Shown: piece after piece, positions 43,278-51,834 of the stretch
Layout: each line of letters starts with the position of its first letter
Numbering within the stretch: the first letter of the stretch is position 1
Origin: an uncultured Acetatifactor sp.
Lineage (GTDB): Bacteria; Bacillota; Clostridia; Lachnospirales; Lachnospiraceae
Direction of reading: 5' to 3'
NCBI GenBank assembly: GCA_910589655.1
Contig: CAJUTJ010000106.1
Location: forward strand, 4,610-68,609
DNA length: 64,000 nt
Notes under the pieces: model-generated
The model's input: only the letters and a program-made list of their open reading frames with translations
What the model was told of the DNA's origin: nothing
Database searches by the model: none
Program-made: the position numbers and the translations under genes

Positions 43278-43327
43278 TTTGGTACCTCCTTCATAATAAA
43301 GGGCAGTCGCCCATATTTTAATGAGTG

Positions 43328-43429
43328 ATTCTAAAACGTAGGACAAAAAAATCACATATTTTTGTAAACCATCATCAAAGTTGCAATGACTTACAAAAAT
43401 ATGTGAGTTCAATGACTTTCATTTAGAAT
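43328..43429 (-). promoter_or_regulatory. Structured 5' leader of the cold-shock gene
   Basis: A perfect 16-bp inverted repeat (TCACATATTTTTGTAA at 43352-43367 with its complement at 43391-43406) is nested inside an outer 8-bp stem (43328-43335 with 43422-43429). The very A/U-rich long stem would change with temperature, as in known csp mRNA leaders; thermosensing is inference. Confidence 0.75.
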
Positions 43430-43437
43430 ACGACTGT

Positions 43438-43467
43438 AGTATAGCACTGAATTCGGCATAGTGTCAA
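43438..43467 (-). promoter_or_regulatory. Promoter of the cold-shock gene
   Basis: On the minus strand, TTGACA (43467-43462), an 18-base spacer and TATACT (43443-43438). Transcription would begin near 43431. Confidence 0.75.
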
Positions 43468-43548
43468 CATTTTTTTTCAGGTTCTCAAATAACAGTATGA
43501 TTTCCCTTATTTTGGGAAATAATCATGCTTATCAGGAGGCGATTCGTT

Positions 43549-44235
43549 ATGATTTCAATACACTTATTGGTTTTGATCTCTTGTTTGGCGGCGGCAGTAT
43601 GTTTCGGCTTTTTTGCCGGACGGCTGTGGATGCCGGATGAGGACATGGAGCCGGAGGAAGAAGAGACAGTAAAAATCCGTGAAAAGCGGGTAGAAAAGAC
43701 GGGAAGCGGCTGGTCGGTAGGCAGTCCGGCAGCCGGTCAGGCGACGGTGCGGCAAGACGGCCCGGAGGCAGAGGTGGTGGTTCGGCCCGTGGAAGGGAAG
43801 ATGTATGCTCCGGCAGGGGGGAAAATAATGAAATTGTATCCTCTGGGCAACGCATTTCGTTTTCACACGGAATTTGGGGCGGAGCTTTTCATTCAGGTCG
43901 GCGACACGGAGGACGAAATGCTGGGAAGGTATTACCGCCCCAGAGTAGTGCAGAATGAAATCGTGAATACGGGAAAGCTGTTGCTGGAATTCGACAGAAC
44001 GGGATTGGAAGCGGAAGGGGTACTGCCGGAAATCCGGATTCGCGTAGAGCATTTTACCTATGGCAGTGATGTGATTGCCACCGCAGAAGGACCGGTAAAG
44101 GCAGGTGAAGAAGTTCTATGGCTTCAGGATGTGACGGAGTATGTTGAAAGCCGCCACGAGAAACGGAATGTATCCGGCAAAGCCTCATACAGTGCCAACA
44201 GAACCATCATCCGCAGAAGTGAAGTTCCGGACTGA
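43549..44235 (+). CDS. Membrane-anchored PTS EIIA(Glc)-like protein
   Basis: A 228-residue protein: an N-terminal membrane segment (about 4-24), an acidic and low-complexity stretch, then a domain resembling the glucose-type EIIA fold (VEGKMYAPAGGKIMKLYPL ... EFGAELFIQVGD). In true EIIA the LIHIG motif carries the phosphorylated His; here that position is Gln in LFIQVG, so phosphotransfer is unlikely. AGGAGG lies 9 bases before ATG 43549. A non-catalytic, membrane-bound relative may act as a sensor or structural module. No PTS genes are nearby. Fold assignment is moderate. Confidence 0.6.
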   Translation: MISIHLLVLISCLAAAVCFGFFAGRLWMPDEDMEPEEEETVKIREKRVEKTGSGWSVGSPAAGQATVRQDGPEAEVVVRPVEGKMYAPAGGKIMKLYPLGNAFRFHTEFGAELFIQVGDTEDEMLGRYYRPRVVQNEIVNTGKLLLEFDRTGLEAEGVLPEIRIRVEHFTYGSDVIATAEGPVKAGEEVLWLQDVTEYVESRHEKRNVSGKASYSANRTIIRRSEVPD

Positions 44236-44268
44236 GAGAGGCTGCGAAGCGGATACTTGGCCAACGCG

Positions 44269-44292
44269 GCGGGGGATATATCCCCCGCTTTC
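44269..44292 (+). terminator. Palindromic terminator-like hairpin
   Basis: A perfect 20-base palindrome (44269-44288, GCGGGGGATA and its complement) followed by TTTC. Confidence 0.6.
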
Positions 44293-44417
44293 TGCAGTGC
44301 TGCAAGATTGACGCTCCGTTGTTCTGCAGCGGGGGTGTTGACCGGACGAATTTCATACATGTAATTTCAGACTTATAATTTCAGACTTGTAATTTCAGAC
44401 TTGCAGCTAAATATAGC

Positions 44418-44472
44418 TTGACAAATACCCTGTGGGGGTATATTCTAAATAAAGGATACCCCCATGGGGTAT
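44418..44472 (+). promoter_or_regulatory. csoR-copA promoter with two CsoR-type operators
   Basis: TTGACA (44418-44423), a 17-base spacer and TATTCT (44441-44446). Operator 1 (ATACCC...GGGTAT, 44425-44441) fills the spacer. Operator 2 (ATACCCCCATGGGGTAT, 44456-44472) covers the likely start region. Both have the G/C-tract inverted-repeat form typical of CsoR sites, so the regulator probably represses its own operon until copper is bound. Confidence 0.85.
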
Positions 44473-44571
44473 ATGAATGTTTCGTACTAAAACTGCTGCG
44501 AGTATCTTATAAAACTTTTTAAACGATATACATGGGGAACATATTTCCGAAAAGGGAAAAGGATTCAGAAA

Positions 44572-45141
44572 ATGGAAAAGAATATAATAGCAGAAAAGGC
44601 TGCGGTAAAAGAAGCGGAAGCAGAGAAGACAGCGGCAAAAGAAACGGAAGCGGAGAAGGCTGCGGTAAAAGAAACGGAAGCGGAAAAGGCTGCGGTAAAA
44701 GAAACGGAAGCGGAGAAGGCTACGGTAAAAGAAGCGGAAGCAGAGAAGACAGCGGCAAAAGAAGCGGAAGCAAAGAAGACAGCGGCAAAAGGCAAGGAAA
44801 CCGAAAAAGAAGCAGAAAAGGTAACCGGAATGGGATCAAGGGCGGAAGAAACGTGCTGCTGTCACCAAAAGGCCGTGCCGAGGCAGGAAAAGGAAGTAAA
44901 GCAGCTGAAAAACCGTCTCAACCGTATTATGGGGCAATTAAACGGTATCGGCAGGATGCTGGAAGAAAATCGTTATTGCGGGGATATTTTGACACAAGTA
45001 GCAGCGGTGGAGAGCGCGTTACAATCTTTTGGATATTTAATTCTTCAGGAACACATGAAAAGCTGTGTGGTGGATGAGATCAGGAACGGCAATACCGCTA
45101 TTGTGGAAGAAGCAGTAGAGTTGATGAAAAAGCTGAAATAA
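44572..45141 (+). CDS. csoR: CsoR-family copper-sensing repressor with ~100-residue repeat extension
   Basis: A 189-residue regulator. The C-terminal ~90 residues are a CsoR/DUF156 domain with the Cu(I) ligands Cys136, His161 and Cys165. These are exactly 100 above the positions I recall for Mycobacterium tuberculosis CsoR (36, 61, 65), so the usual domain starts near residue 100. Ahead of it lie six 10-residue charged repeats (AVKETEAEKA type), then a CCCH cluster (about residues 101-104). The extension is predicted to be a long helix. The gene lies downstream of two CsoR-type operators and upstream of copA. Repressor function is solid; the role of the extension is unknown. Confidence 0.88.
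   Translation: MEKNIIAEKAAVKEAEAEKTAAKETEAEKAAVKETEAEKAAVKETEAEKATVKEAEAEKTAAKEAEAKKTAAKGKETEKEAEKVTGMGSRAEETCCCHQKAVPRQEKEVKQLKNRLNRIMGQLNGIGRMLEENRYCGDILTQVAAVESALQSFGYLILQEHMKSCVVDEIRNGNTAIVEEAVELMKKLK
44599..44778 (+). repeat. 30-bp in-frame repeats (6 units) at the 5' end of csoR
   Basis: Six 30-bp units (44599, 44629, 44659, 44689, 44719, 44749) encode decapeptides of the AVKETEAEKA type; a partial unit follows. Confidence 0.9.
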
Positions 45142-45215
45142 AAACCGATATGCAAAACCGGAATCTAAGGAACTGATCAGTAGATTCCGGAAACGGAATC
45201 AGAAAGGACAAACAT

Positions 45216-48200
45216 ATGAGAGAGCGGTATCATATTACAGGCATGACTTGTTCTGCCTGTTCCTCCCATGTGGAGAAGGCAGTAAATAAATTGGCGGGGA
45301 TAGAGAAGGCTTCTGTAAACCTGCTGACGGAAACCATGGAAGTTGTCTATGACGAAAGCAGACTGACGTGGGAGGACATTACGGCGGCGGTAGACAAGGC
45401 GGGATACGGTGCGTCCCTCATCCTTGGCGGCGCCCGCCGGGTGACAACCATTGAATCGGAAAACAGGATGTCATGCGGCGCTTCCTGTAACGACAGAGAA
45501 AAGGAAGCGGGCGAAACGGCAGGAAGCGGTTCGGGTGAAAACACCGGAGGCGCCGGGAGCGGAACAATCGGAAACGGCACAGGTGCAAAACCGGGAAACA
45601 GCGTGGGGCGCGGCAGTGTACAGCAAAAGGCGAAGGCGGAAGCCGGAGCCATGAAATGGAGGCTTGGCATTTCCATAGGTTTCCTGTTTCCCCTTATGTA
45701 TGTGGCCATGTATCATATGTACAACGAATGGTTCGGGCTTCCCATTCCGGGATTCGTACACCACTATCTGCATGGCAATGAAAATGCCATGACTTTTGCC
45801 ATGACACAGCTTTTGCTGCTTCTGCCCATTGTATATATGAACCGGAAATTCTTCTCCGTGGGATTTAAGACAATCGGACATCTGTCTCCCAATATGGACA
45901 GCCTGATTGCGCTGGGAGCCTCTGCAGCTATCGGATATGGCATTTTTGCAATGTACCGCATCAGCTACGGGCTGGGGCATGGTGACATGGCGTTGGTGGA
46001 ACAATATTCCCATGATCTGTATTTCGAATCTGCGGGAATGATTTTGACCCTGATTACCGTGGGAAAATATTTGGAGAGCCGCTCCAAGGGGAAAACCAGC
46101 GAGGCCATCACAAAGCTTATGGATCTGTCTCCCAAGACGGCGATTCTGCTGACGGCGGACGGGCAGGAGACGGAGGTGCCCACGGAGCTGCTGAAAGCAG
46201 GGGATATTTTCCTGATAAAACCGGGAAGCCTTGTCCCTGCGGACGGGACTGTGCTGGAGGGAAATTCCAGCATTGACGAAGCGGCCATTACCGGAGAGAG
46301 TATCCCTGTGGAAAAGCAGGCCGGTGATAAGGTGGTATCGGCTACCGTGAACAAATCAGGCTTTTTGAAATGCCGTGCGGACAGAGTGGGAGAGGATACC
46401 ACATTGTCCCAGATTATCCGGCTGGTGGAGGAGGCAAGCGCCAGCAAGGCGCCCATTGCCCAGCTGGCGGATCAGGTGGCCGGAGTGTTTGTGCCCGTGG
46501 TCATGGGAATAGCCCTTGTCACCCTTGCGGTGTGGCTTTTGGCGGGGGCGGGGGCAGAGTTTGCCATTTCCTCCGCCATAGCGGTATTGGTAATCTCCTG
46601 TCCCTGTGCCCTTGGCCTTGCCACCCCTGTGGCGATTATGGTGGGAACGGGTGTGGGAGCAAATCACGGGATTTTAATCAAGTCAGGAGAGGCTTTGCAG
46701 CAGGCGAAGGAGATAGACACCGTGGTTATGGATAAGACCGGTACGATCACTTCCGGAAAGCTGCGTTTCAGCGGCTGCGGGTGTTATGTACCGGATCTAT
46801 CCGTGGAAACCTTGGTACAGATTGCCGCGGCATTGGAAAAAAAGAGCGAGCACCCTCTGGCGGAGGCGATTCTGGAGAGAGCCGGAAGGGACGGCTTATC
46901 CGTTCCGGAAATCCGGGATTTTAAGGCGGTGCCGGGAAGAGGGATCGAAGGCGTTCTGGCGGAGGAGATTCCGCCCCGCTCCATGGTGCCTGATGTATCG
47001 GATGGCGACGGCCCCACGGCAGTGTTTGTGGCGGGAAAGAAGGAGGACGGCTCCGTTTCGGTAGAGCAAGGCGGGAAGGCCGCCGGAAGGCTGGCGGGAG
47101 AAGTGCGGAACCGTACTGACAGCGGTTGGAAGCCGGGGGCACATTTTCTGGTGGGAAACCGCGCTTACATGGAGGAAAACGGAATTACCATTGACCCCGT
47201 GACGGCTCAAGGCCTTGACCGGATCGCGGAGGAGGGGCATACTCCTCTTCTGGTGGCGGGAGAGGGAAGGCTTTTGGGAGAGATTGACGTGACGGACGGC
47301 GTAAAGGCCGGTTCCCATGATGCCATCCGCAAGTTCAGGGAGATGGGGATCCGTGTGGTTATGCTTACCGGAGACAACCGCCGGACAGCGGAGGCGGTGC
47401 GTCGTCAGCTTGATATCGAGGAGGTGGTGGCGGAAGTACTGCCTCAGGATAAAGAGAAGAAAATCCGGGAATTGCAGAAAGCCGGCAGAAGGGTGGCAAT
47501 GATCGGCGACGGTATTAACGACGCTCCCGCACTTGCGGCGGCGGATGTGGGTATGGCCATCGGTGCGGGGACGGATGTGGCCATGGAAAGCGCGGATATT
47601 GTCTTGATGAAGAGTGACCTTAGGGATGCGGTGACGGCGGTTCGGCTCAGCAGAGCGGTTATCCGCAATATCAAGCAAAACCTTTTTTGGGCGTTTTTCT
47701 ACAACGCCATAGGGATTCCTTTGGCGGCGGGAGTGTGGTATCCTTTATTCGGAATTAAATTAAACCCTATGTTCGGCGCCGCGGCCATGAGCCTGAGCAG
47801 TGTCTTCGTAGTGGGGAACGCACTGCGGCTGCGGGGATTTAAAAGCGGCTTTGCAAAAAAGATACTTGCTGCCACAGGGAGCGAAGACATGGCCTCCGGG
47901 TCTGCCAAAGGGAGCGAAGGCATGGCCTCCGGGTCTGCCAAAGAGAGTGCGGAATCGGAAATGAGAGTTGCCGCAGAAACGCAAAAGCAAGAAAGTGAGG
48001 AAAAGAAGATGACAAAAGTGATTACGATTGAAGGCATGATGTGCGGACATTGCACCGGAAGAGTGCAGAAGGCTTTGGAGGAGGTTGCTGGTGTGAGCGC
48101 CGTTACCATGAGTCTGGAGAATAAGACCGCCACGGTGGAGTTGAACGGTGAGGTCACAGATCAGGCTTTGACGGCTGCGGTTACGGAAGCGGGATATGAG

Positions 48201-48218
48201 GTAAAAGGCATAGCCTGA
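45216..48218 (+). CDS. copA: Copper-exporting P1B-type ATPase with C-terminal CopZ-like domain
   Basis: A 1000-residue Cu(I) pump. An N-terminal HMA domain binds copper (GMTCSAC, Cys12/Cys15). A Gly/Ser/Thr-rich linker with an extra CGASC lies at about 85-140. Membrane segments follow, with the CPC transport motif at Cys462-Pro-Cys464, the phosphorylated Asp506 in DKTGT, and GDGIND. After the last membrane segments comes a repeated Gly/Ser linker (ATGSEDMASGSAKGSEGMAS), then a second HMA domain (GMMCGHC, Cys943/Cys946). Most CopA proteins end at the membrane. The last 69 codons begin at an in-frame ATG (48009) preceded by GAGGA, so a separate CopZ-sized chaperone could also be made. It lies downstream of csoR in the same operon. 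Confidence 0.95.
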   Translation: MRERYHITGMTCSACSSHVEKAVNKLAGIEKASVNLLTETMEVVYDESRLTWEDITAAVDKAGYGASLILGGARRVTTIESENRMSCGASCNDREKEAGETAGSGSGENTGGAGSGTIGNGTGAKPGNSVGRGSVQQKAKAEAGAMKWRLGISIGFLFPLMYVAMYHMYNEWFGLPIPGFVHHYLHGNENAMTFAMTQLLLLLPIVYMNRKFFSVGFKTIGHLSPNMDSLIALGASAAIGYGIFAMYRISYGLGHGDMALVEQYSHDLYFESAGMILTLITVGKYLESRSKGKTSEAITKLMDLSPKTAILLTADGQETEVPTELLKAGDIFLIKPGSLVPADGTVLEGNSSIDEAAITGESIPVEKQAGDKVVSATVNKSGFLKCRADRVGEDTTLSQIIRLVEEASASKAPIAQLADQVAGVFVPVVMGIALVTLAVWLLAGAGAEFAISSAIAVLVISCPCALGLATPVAIMVGTGVGANHGILIKSGEALQQAKEIDTVVMDKTGTITSGKLRFSGCGCYVPDLSVETLVQIAAALEKKSEHPLAEAILERAGRDGLSVPEIRDFKAVPGRGIEGVLAEEIPPRSMVPDVSDGDGPTAVFVAGKKEDGSVSVEQGGKAAGRLAGEVRNRTDSGWKPGAHFLVGNRAYMEENGITIDPVTAQGLDRIAEEGHTPLLVAGEGRLLGEIDVTDGVKAGSHDAIRKFREMGIRVVMLTGDNRRTAEAVRRQLDIEEVVAEVLPQDKEKKIRELQKAGRRVAMIGDGINDAPALAAADVGMAIGAGTDVAMESADIVLMKSDLRDAVTAVRLSRAVIRNIKQNLFWAFFYNAIGIPLAAGVWYPLFGIKLNPMFGAAAMSLSSVFVVGNALRLRGFKSGFAKKILAATGSEDMASGSAKGSEGMASGSAKESAESEMRVAAETQKQESEEKKMTKVITIEGMMCGHCTGRVQKALEEVAGVSAVTMSLENKTATVELNGEVTDQALTAAVTEAGYEVKGIA

Positions 48219-48369
48219 CGGATTTGCTGCAAGGTTTACGAGTTGTTTGCGCCGCTGAGGCGGTATAGCTTGAGGCACCCCGCTGCGTCTCCTAAATTGA
48301 GACCTGCATCCCGCAAAGTGTGAGGCACATCCCGGAGAAAGCATTTTTCATACACGCTGTAGTACTAAG

Positions 48370-48398
48370 AGGGGCATGTCATATGGCATGTCCCTTTT
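48370..48398 (+). terminator. Terminator after copA
   Basis: A 9-bp stem with one G-T pair (48370-48378 with 48387-48395) runs into TTTT. The gap 48219-48677 contains no credible gene; a ~20-bp sequence (GGRGAAAGCATTTTTCAT) occurs twice in it, near 48334 and 48575. Confidence 0.7.
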
Positions 48399-48436
48399 AA
48401 ACCGCAAAATATTAGAAAAACTTTATACTTTTCTTC

Positions 48437-48464
48437 TTGATTTTTGCCGCAATCGTGTTATATT
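48437..48464 (+). promoter_or_regulatory. Probable promoter of clpB
   Basis: TTGATT (48437-48442), 16 bases, TATATT (48459-48464), leaving a leader of about 200 bases. No CIRCE or CtsR operator was recognised. Confidence 0.5.
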
Positions 48465-48677
48465 ACTTATAGAACAAACAATAGCATGAGGAAAAGAAAA
48501 ATACTTGAAATGCGCTGTTATACGGCATCTTTATCCGGATTTAAGCCGCAGCGGAGCGGAATCACACACACTCCGGGGAAAGCATTTTTCATCATGCTAA
48601 AGGAATCTCGTTTGCATGAGAAAGGAAGTAAAATTTCCAAGAATATATGACAGATATCAGAAGGAGGCCAAGCATTT

Positions 48678-51263
48678 ATGAACATTCAAAAATTTACACA
48701 AAAATCCGTGCAGGCAGTGCAGGGCTGTGAGAAGCTTGCCTACGAATACGGGAATCAGGAGATCGAGCAGGAACATCTGTTGTACAGTCTTTTGACCATA
48801 GAAGACAGCCTGATTCTGAAACTTGTGGAAAAGATGGAGATCCAGAAGGAGCATTTTGTAAACCGCGTCCGTCAGGCTGTGGAAAAGCGGGTGAAGGTTC
48901 AGGGCGGTCAGGTGTATATCGGGCAGGACCTGAATAAGGTATTGATCAATGCGGAGGACGAGGCAAAACAGCTGGGGGACGAGTATGTGTCCGTAGAGCA
49001 TCTTTTTCTTGCCATGCTGAAAAATCCCAATCGGGAGATTAATGCTGTCTGGAAAGAATACGGCATTACCAGAGAGCGTTTCCTTCAGGCGCTGTCCACT
49101 GTGAGGGGAAATCAGCGTGTGACCTCGGATAATCCGGAGGCAACCTATGATACTTTGGAAAAGTACGGACAAGATCTGGTGGAGAAGGCCCGGAGCCAGA
49201 AGCTTGACCCTGTCATCGGCAGGGACGGTGAGATCCGGAATGTGATTCGGATTCTCTCCCGCAAGACAAAGAATAACCCTGTTCTCATCGGAGAACCCGG
49301 CGTGGGCAAGACGGCGGTGGTGGAAGGTCTGGCACAGCGTATTGTCAGAGGGGATGTCCCTCAGGGACTGAAAGATAAGAAAATTTTTGCTTTGGATATG
49401 GGCGCATTGGTGGCGGGAGCCAAATACAGGGGCGAATTTGAGGAACGTCTGAAAGCCGTGCTGGAGGATGTGAAAAACAGCGACGGACAGATTATTCTGT
49501 TCATTGACGAGCTGCATACCATTGTGGGAGCGGGCAAGTCCGACGGCGCTCTGGACGCGGGAAACATGTTAAAGCCTATGCTGGCAAGGGGGGAGCTGCA
49601 TTGCATCGGCGCTACCACTTTGGATGAATACAGACAGTATATCGAAAAGGATCCGGCACTGGAACGCCGTTTCCAGCCGGTGATGGTGGAGGAACCCACG
49701 GTGGAGGACACTATTTCCATTCTGCGTGGACTGAAGGAGCGTTATGAAGTGTATCACGGCGTGAAGATTATGGATAATGCTTTGGTCAGTGCGGCAGTGC
49801 TTTCCAACCGTTATATCTCCGACCGTTTTCTGCCGGATAAAGCCATCGACCTTGTGGATGAAGCCTGTGCGCTGATTAAGACGGAGCTGGACAGTATGCC
49901 CACGGAGCTGGATGAATTGCAGCGAAAGATTATGCAGACGGAAATCGAGGAGGCCGCGCTGAAAAAGGAAGACGACCGTCTCAGCGTGGAAAGACTTGCC
50001 GTCCTGCAAAAGGAACTGGCAGAATTAAAAGATGTCTTTGCGGCTAAGAAAGCTCAATGGGACAATGAAAAGGCATCCGTGGATAAGCTTTCCAAATTGA
50101 GAGAGGAGATCGACGGCGTCAACAGCGAAATCCAGATTGCCCAGAGGGAAGGAAATCTGGAGAAGGCGGCGGAACTGAGCTACGGAAGGATGCCCGCATT
50201 GAAAAAGCAGCTGGAGCAGGAGGAAGAGCGTATCGGGGCTTCCGAGCTTTCTCTGGTTCATGAGAAGGTTTCCGACGAGGAAATCGCAAGGATCATTTCC
50301 CGGTGGACGGGTATCCCTGTGGCGAAGCTGACGGAAAGCGAACGGAATAAGACGCTGCATTTGGATCAGGAACTCCACAAACGCGTCGTCGGTCAGGAGG
50401 AAGGCGTCACAAAAGTAACGGAGGCTATTATCCGTTCTAAGGCAGGCATCAAAGATCCTACAAAACCTATCGGCTCCTTCCTGTTTCTGGGGCCTACGGG
50501 AGTGGGTAAGACGGAGCTTGCCAAATCTCTGGCGGCCGCTTTGTTTGATGACGAGAACAATATGGTCCGCATTGATATGAGTGAGTATATGGAGAAATAT
50601 TCGGTGTCCAGACTCATCGGGGCGCCTCCCGGATATGTGGGATATGAGGAAGGAGGCCAGCTCACCGAGGCGGTCAGGAGAAAGCATTACTGTGTGGTTC
50701 TGTTTGACGAGATAGAGAAGGCACACCCGGATGTGTTCAATGTGCTGCTGCAGGTGCTGGATGACGGCCGTATTACGGACTCTCAGGGCAGGACGGTGGA
50801 CTTTAAGAACACGATTCTGATTATGACTTCCAACATCGGAGCGGGTTATCTTCTGGAGGGAATTCAGGAGGACGGTTCCGTCAGTGAAGAAGCGGAAGAG
50901 CTGGTGATGAATGACCTGAGAAATCATTTCCGGCCGGAATTTTTGAACCGTCTGGACGAGACTATTTTGTTCAAGCCTTTGACTAAAGACAATATCGGCG
51001 GGATAGTGGATCTCATCATTGCCGACCTGAACAGGCGTCTTTCCGATAAAGAGCTTCAGCTGGAACTGACGGAAGCAGCCGAGAGCCATATCATAGATAA
51101 TGCTTATGACCCTGTCTACGGCGCCCGTCCCTTGAAACGGTATATCCAGAAATATGTGGAAACGCTGACGGCGAAGCTGATTTTGGAGGATCGCGTCCAG
51201 TCGGGAGACACCATACGGATAGAGGTGGAAAACGGTGAGTTATGCGCAAGAGTTAAGTCATAA
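48678..51263 (+). CDS. clpB: ATP-dependent disaggregase ClpB
   Basis: An 861-residue Hsp100 chaperone that, with DnaK, dissolves protein aggregates. It has an N domain (to ~145), AAA-1 with GEPGVGKT, a coiled-coil middle domain (about 400-530, the ELDELQRKI ... LVHEKVSDE region) and AAA-2 with GPTGVGKTE, then the GARPLKRYIQ sensor segment. The complete middle domain separates it from ClpA/ClpC, and no IGF/IGL loop for ClpP binding was noticed. AAGGAGG lies before the start. It is a single-gene transcript. Confidence 0.97.
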   Translation: MNIQKFTQKSVQAVQGCEKLAYEYGNQEIEQEHLLYSLLTIEDSLILKLVEKMEIQKEHFVNRVRQAVEKRVKVQGGQVYIGQDLNKVLINAEDEAKQLGDEYVSVEHLFLAMLKNPNREINAVWKEYGITRERFLQALSTVRGNQRVTSDNPEATYDTLEKYGQDLVEKARSQKLDPVIGRDGEIRNVIRILSRKTKNNPVLIGEPGVGKTAVVEGLAQRIVRGDVPQGLKDKKIFALDMGALVAGAKYRGEFEERLKAVLEDVKNSDGQIILFIDELHTIVGAGKSDGALDAGNMLKPMLARGELHCIGATTLDEYRQYIEKDPALERRFQPVMVEEPTVEDTISILRGLKERYEVYHGVKIMDNALVSAAVLSNRYISDRFLPDKAIDLVDEACALIKTELDSMPTELDELQRKIMQTEIEEAALKKEDDRLSVERLAVLQKELAELKDVFAAKKAQWDNEKASVDKLSKLREEIDGVNSEIQIAQREGNLEKAAELSYGRMPALKKQLEQEEERIGASELSLVHEKVSDEEIARIISRWTGIPVAKLTESERNKTLHLDQELHKRVVGQEEGVTKVTEAIIRSKAGIKDPTKPIGSFLFLGPTGVGKTELAKSLAAALFDDENNMVRIDMSEYMEKYSVSRLIGAPPGYVGYEEGGQLTEAVRRKHYCVVLFDEIEKAHPDVFNVLLQVLDDGRITDSQGRTVDFKNTILIMTSNIGAGYLLEGIQEDGSVSEEAEELVMNDLRNHFRPEFLNRLDETILFKPLTKDNIGGIVDLIIADLNRRLSDKELQLELTEAAESHIIDNAYDPVYGARPLKRYIQKYVETLTAKLILEDRVQSGDTIRIEVENGELCARVKS

Positions 51264-51330
51264 ACCGGTATAATACGCAAACCGTTACTCAAACAGTTAC
51301 TGTCTGATAGGTATGCGGTAACACAAGCCT

Positions 51331-51464
51331 GTTACTGTTCACTCCGCAACCAGTAACGCATGCACAGAAAACGCAAAACAGCGGTTTCGCGCAGGCTGCC
51401 CTCGGGTTTGTCACGCAAAAAACACGTGAAAACACCTCGCGGTGGCGTGGGTGTGAAAAGTAAC
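51331..51464 (+). repeat. Dispersed structured repeat, short copy
   Basis: About 134 bp closely matching 41500-41653 but lacking its internal palindromic insert. It lies in the gap 51264-51660 after clpB, which holds no gene. Confidence 0.8.
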
Positions 51465-51498
51465 ACAAGCCTTCGGAATCTTTTCCGAAGGCTTGTTT
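51465..51498 (+). terminator. Strong hairpin downstream of clpB
   Basis: A perfect 14-bp stem (ACAAGCCTTCGGAA at 51465-51478 with 51483-51496) and a 4-base loop abut the dispersed repeat. The T-tract is weak. Confidence 0.6.
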
Positions 51499-51660
51499 GC
51501 GGCTTGCAAAATTGTTTTTTATCGGATACAATATGGAAAACGAACCGTCCGCCGGTTTTTTTTCCTATAAAAACCTATAAAAATTCCATAAAATATAGAA
51601 AAAGGGTTGGGAGGAGAATGGGGCGGAATCGGAAACGATAAACAGATAGGAGATACCGAA

Positions 51661-51834
51661 ATGATACCAAAGGATCCGGTTATGCTTTTGAGCTTTGTGA
51701 ATTTGAAACTAAGGGATTTTTACGGAAGTCTGGATGTGCTTTGCGAGGAGCTTGCCCTAAATCGTCAGGAATTGACGGATAAGCTGGCAGCCATAGACTA
51801 TCACTATGACAAGGAGAGAAATCAGTTTGTATAG
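51661..51834 (+). CDS. DUF4250 protein
   Basis: A 57-residue protein that matches the small DUF4250 family of clostridia from end to end: MIPKDPVMLLSFVN start, LRDFYGSLDVLCEEL middle and YDKERNQFV end. The fold looks like a small helix-turn-helix-sized helical bundle; no function is established. AGGAG lies 8 bases before ATG 51661. Its last 29 bases overlap the next frame, suggesting coupling. Confidence 0.85.
   Translation: MIPKDPVMLLSFVNLKLRDFYGSLDVLCEELALNRQELTDKLAAIDYHYDKERNQFV

Noticed and set aside
44532..45077. Alternative frame across the csoR repeats
   Set aside because: A by-product of the 30-bp repeats; it loses the CsoR domain, which the 44572 frame contains in full.
48444..48650. 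68-codon open frame before clpB
   Set aside because: It overlaps the likely clpB promoter and leader, has no binding site and contains part of a short duplicated intergenic sequence.
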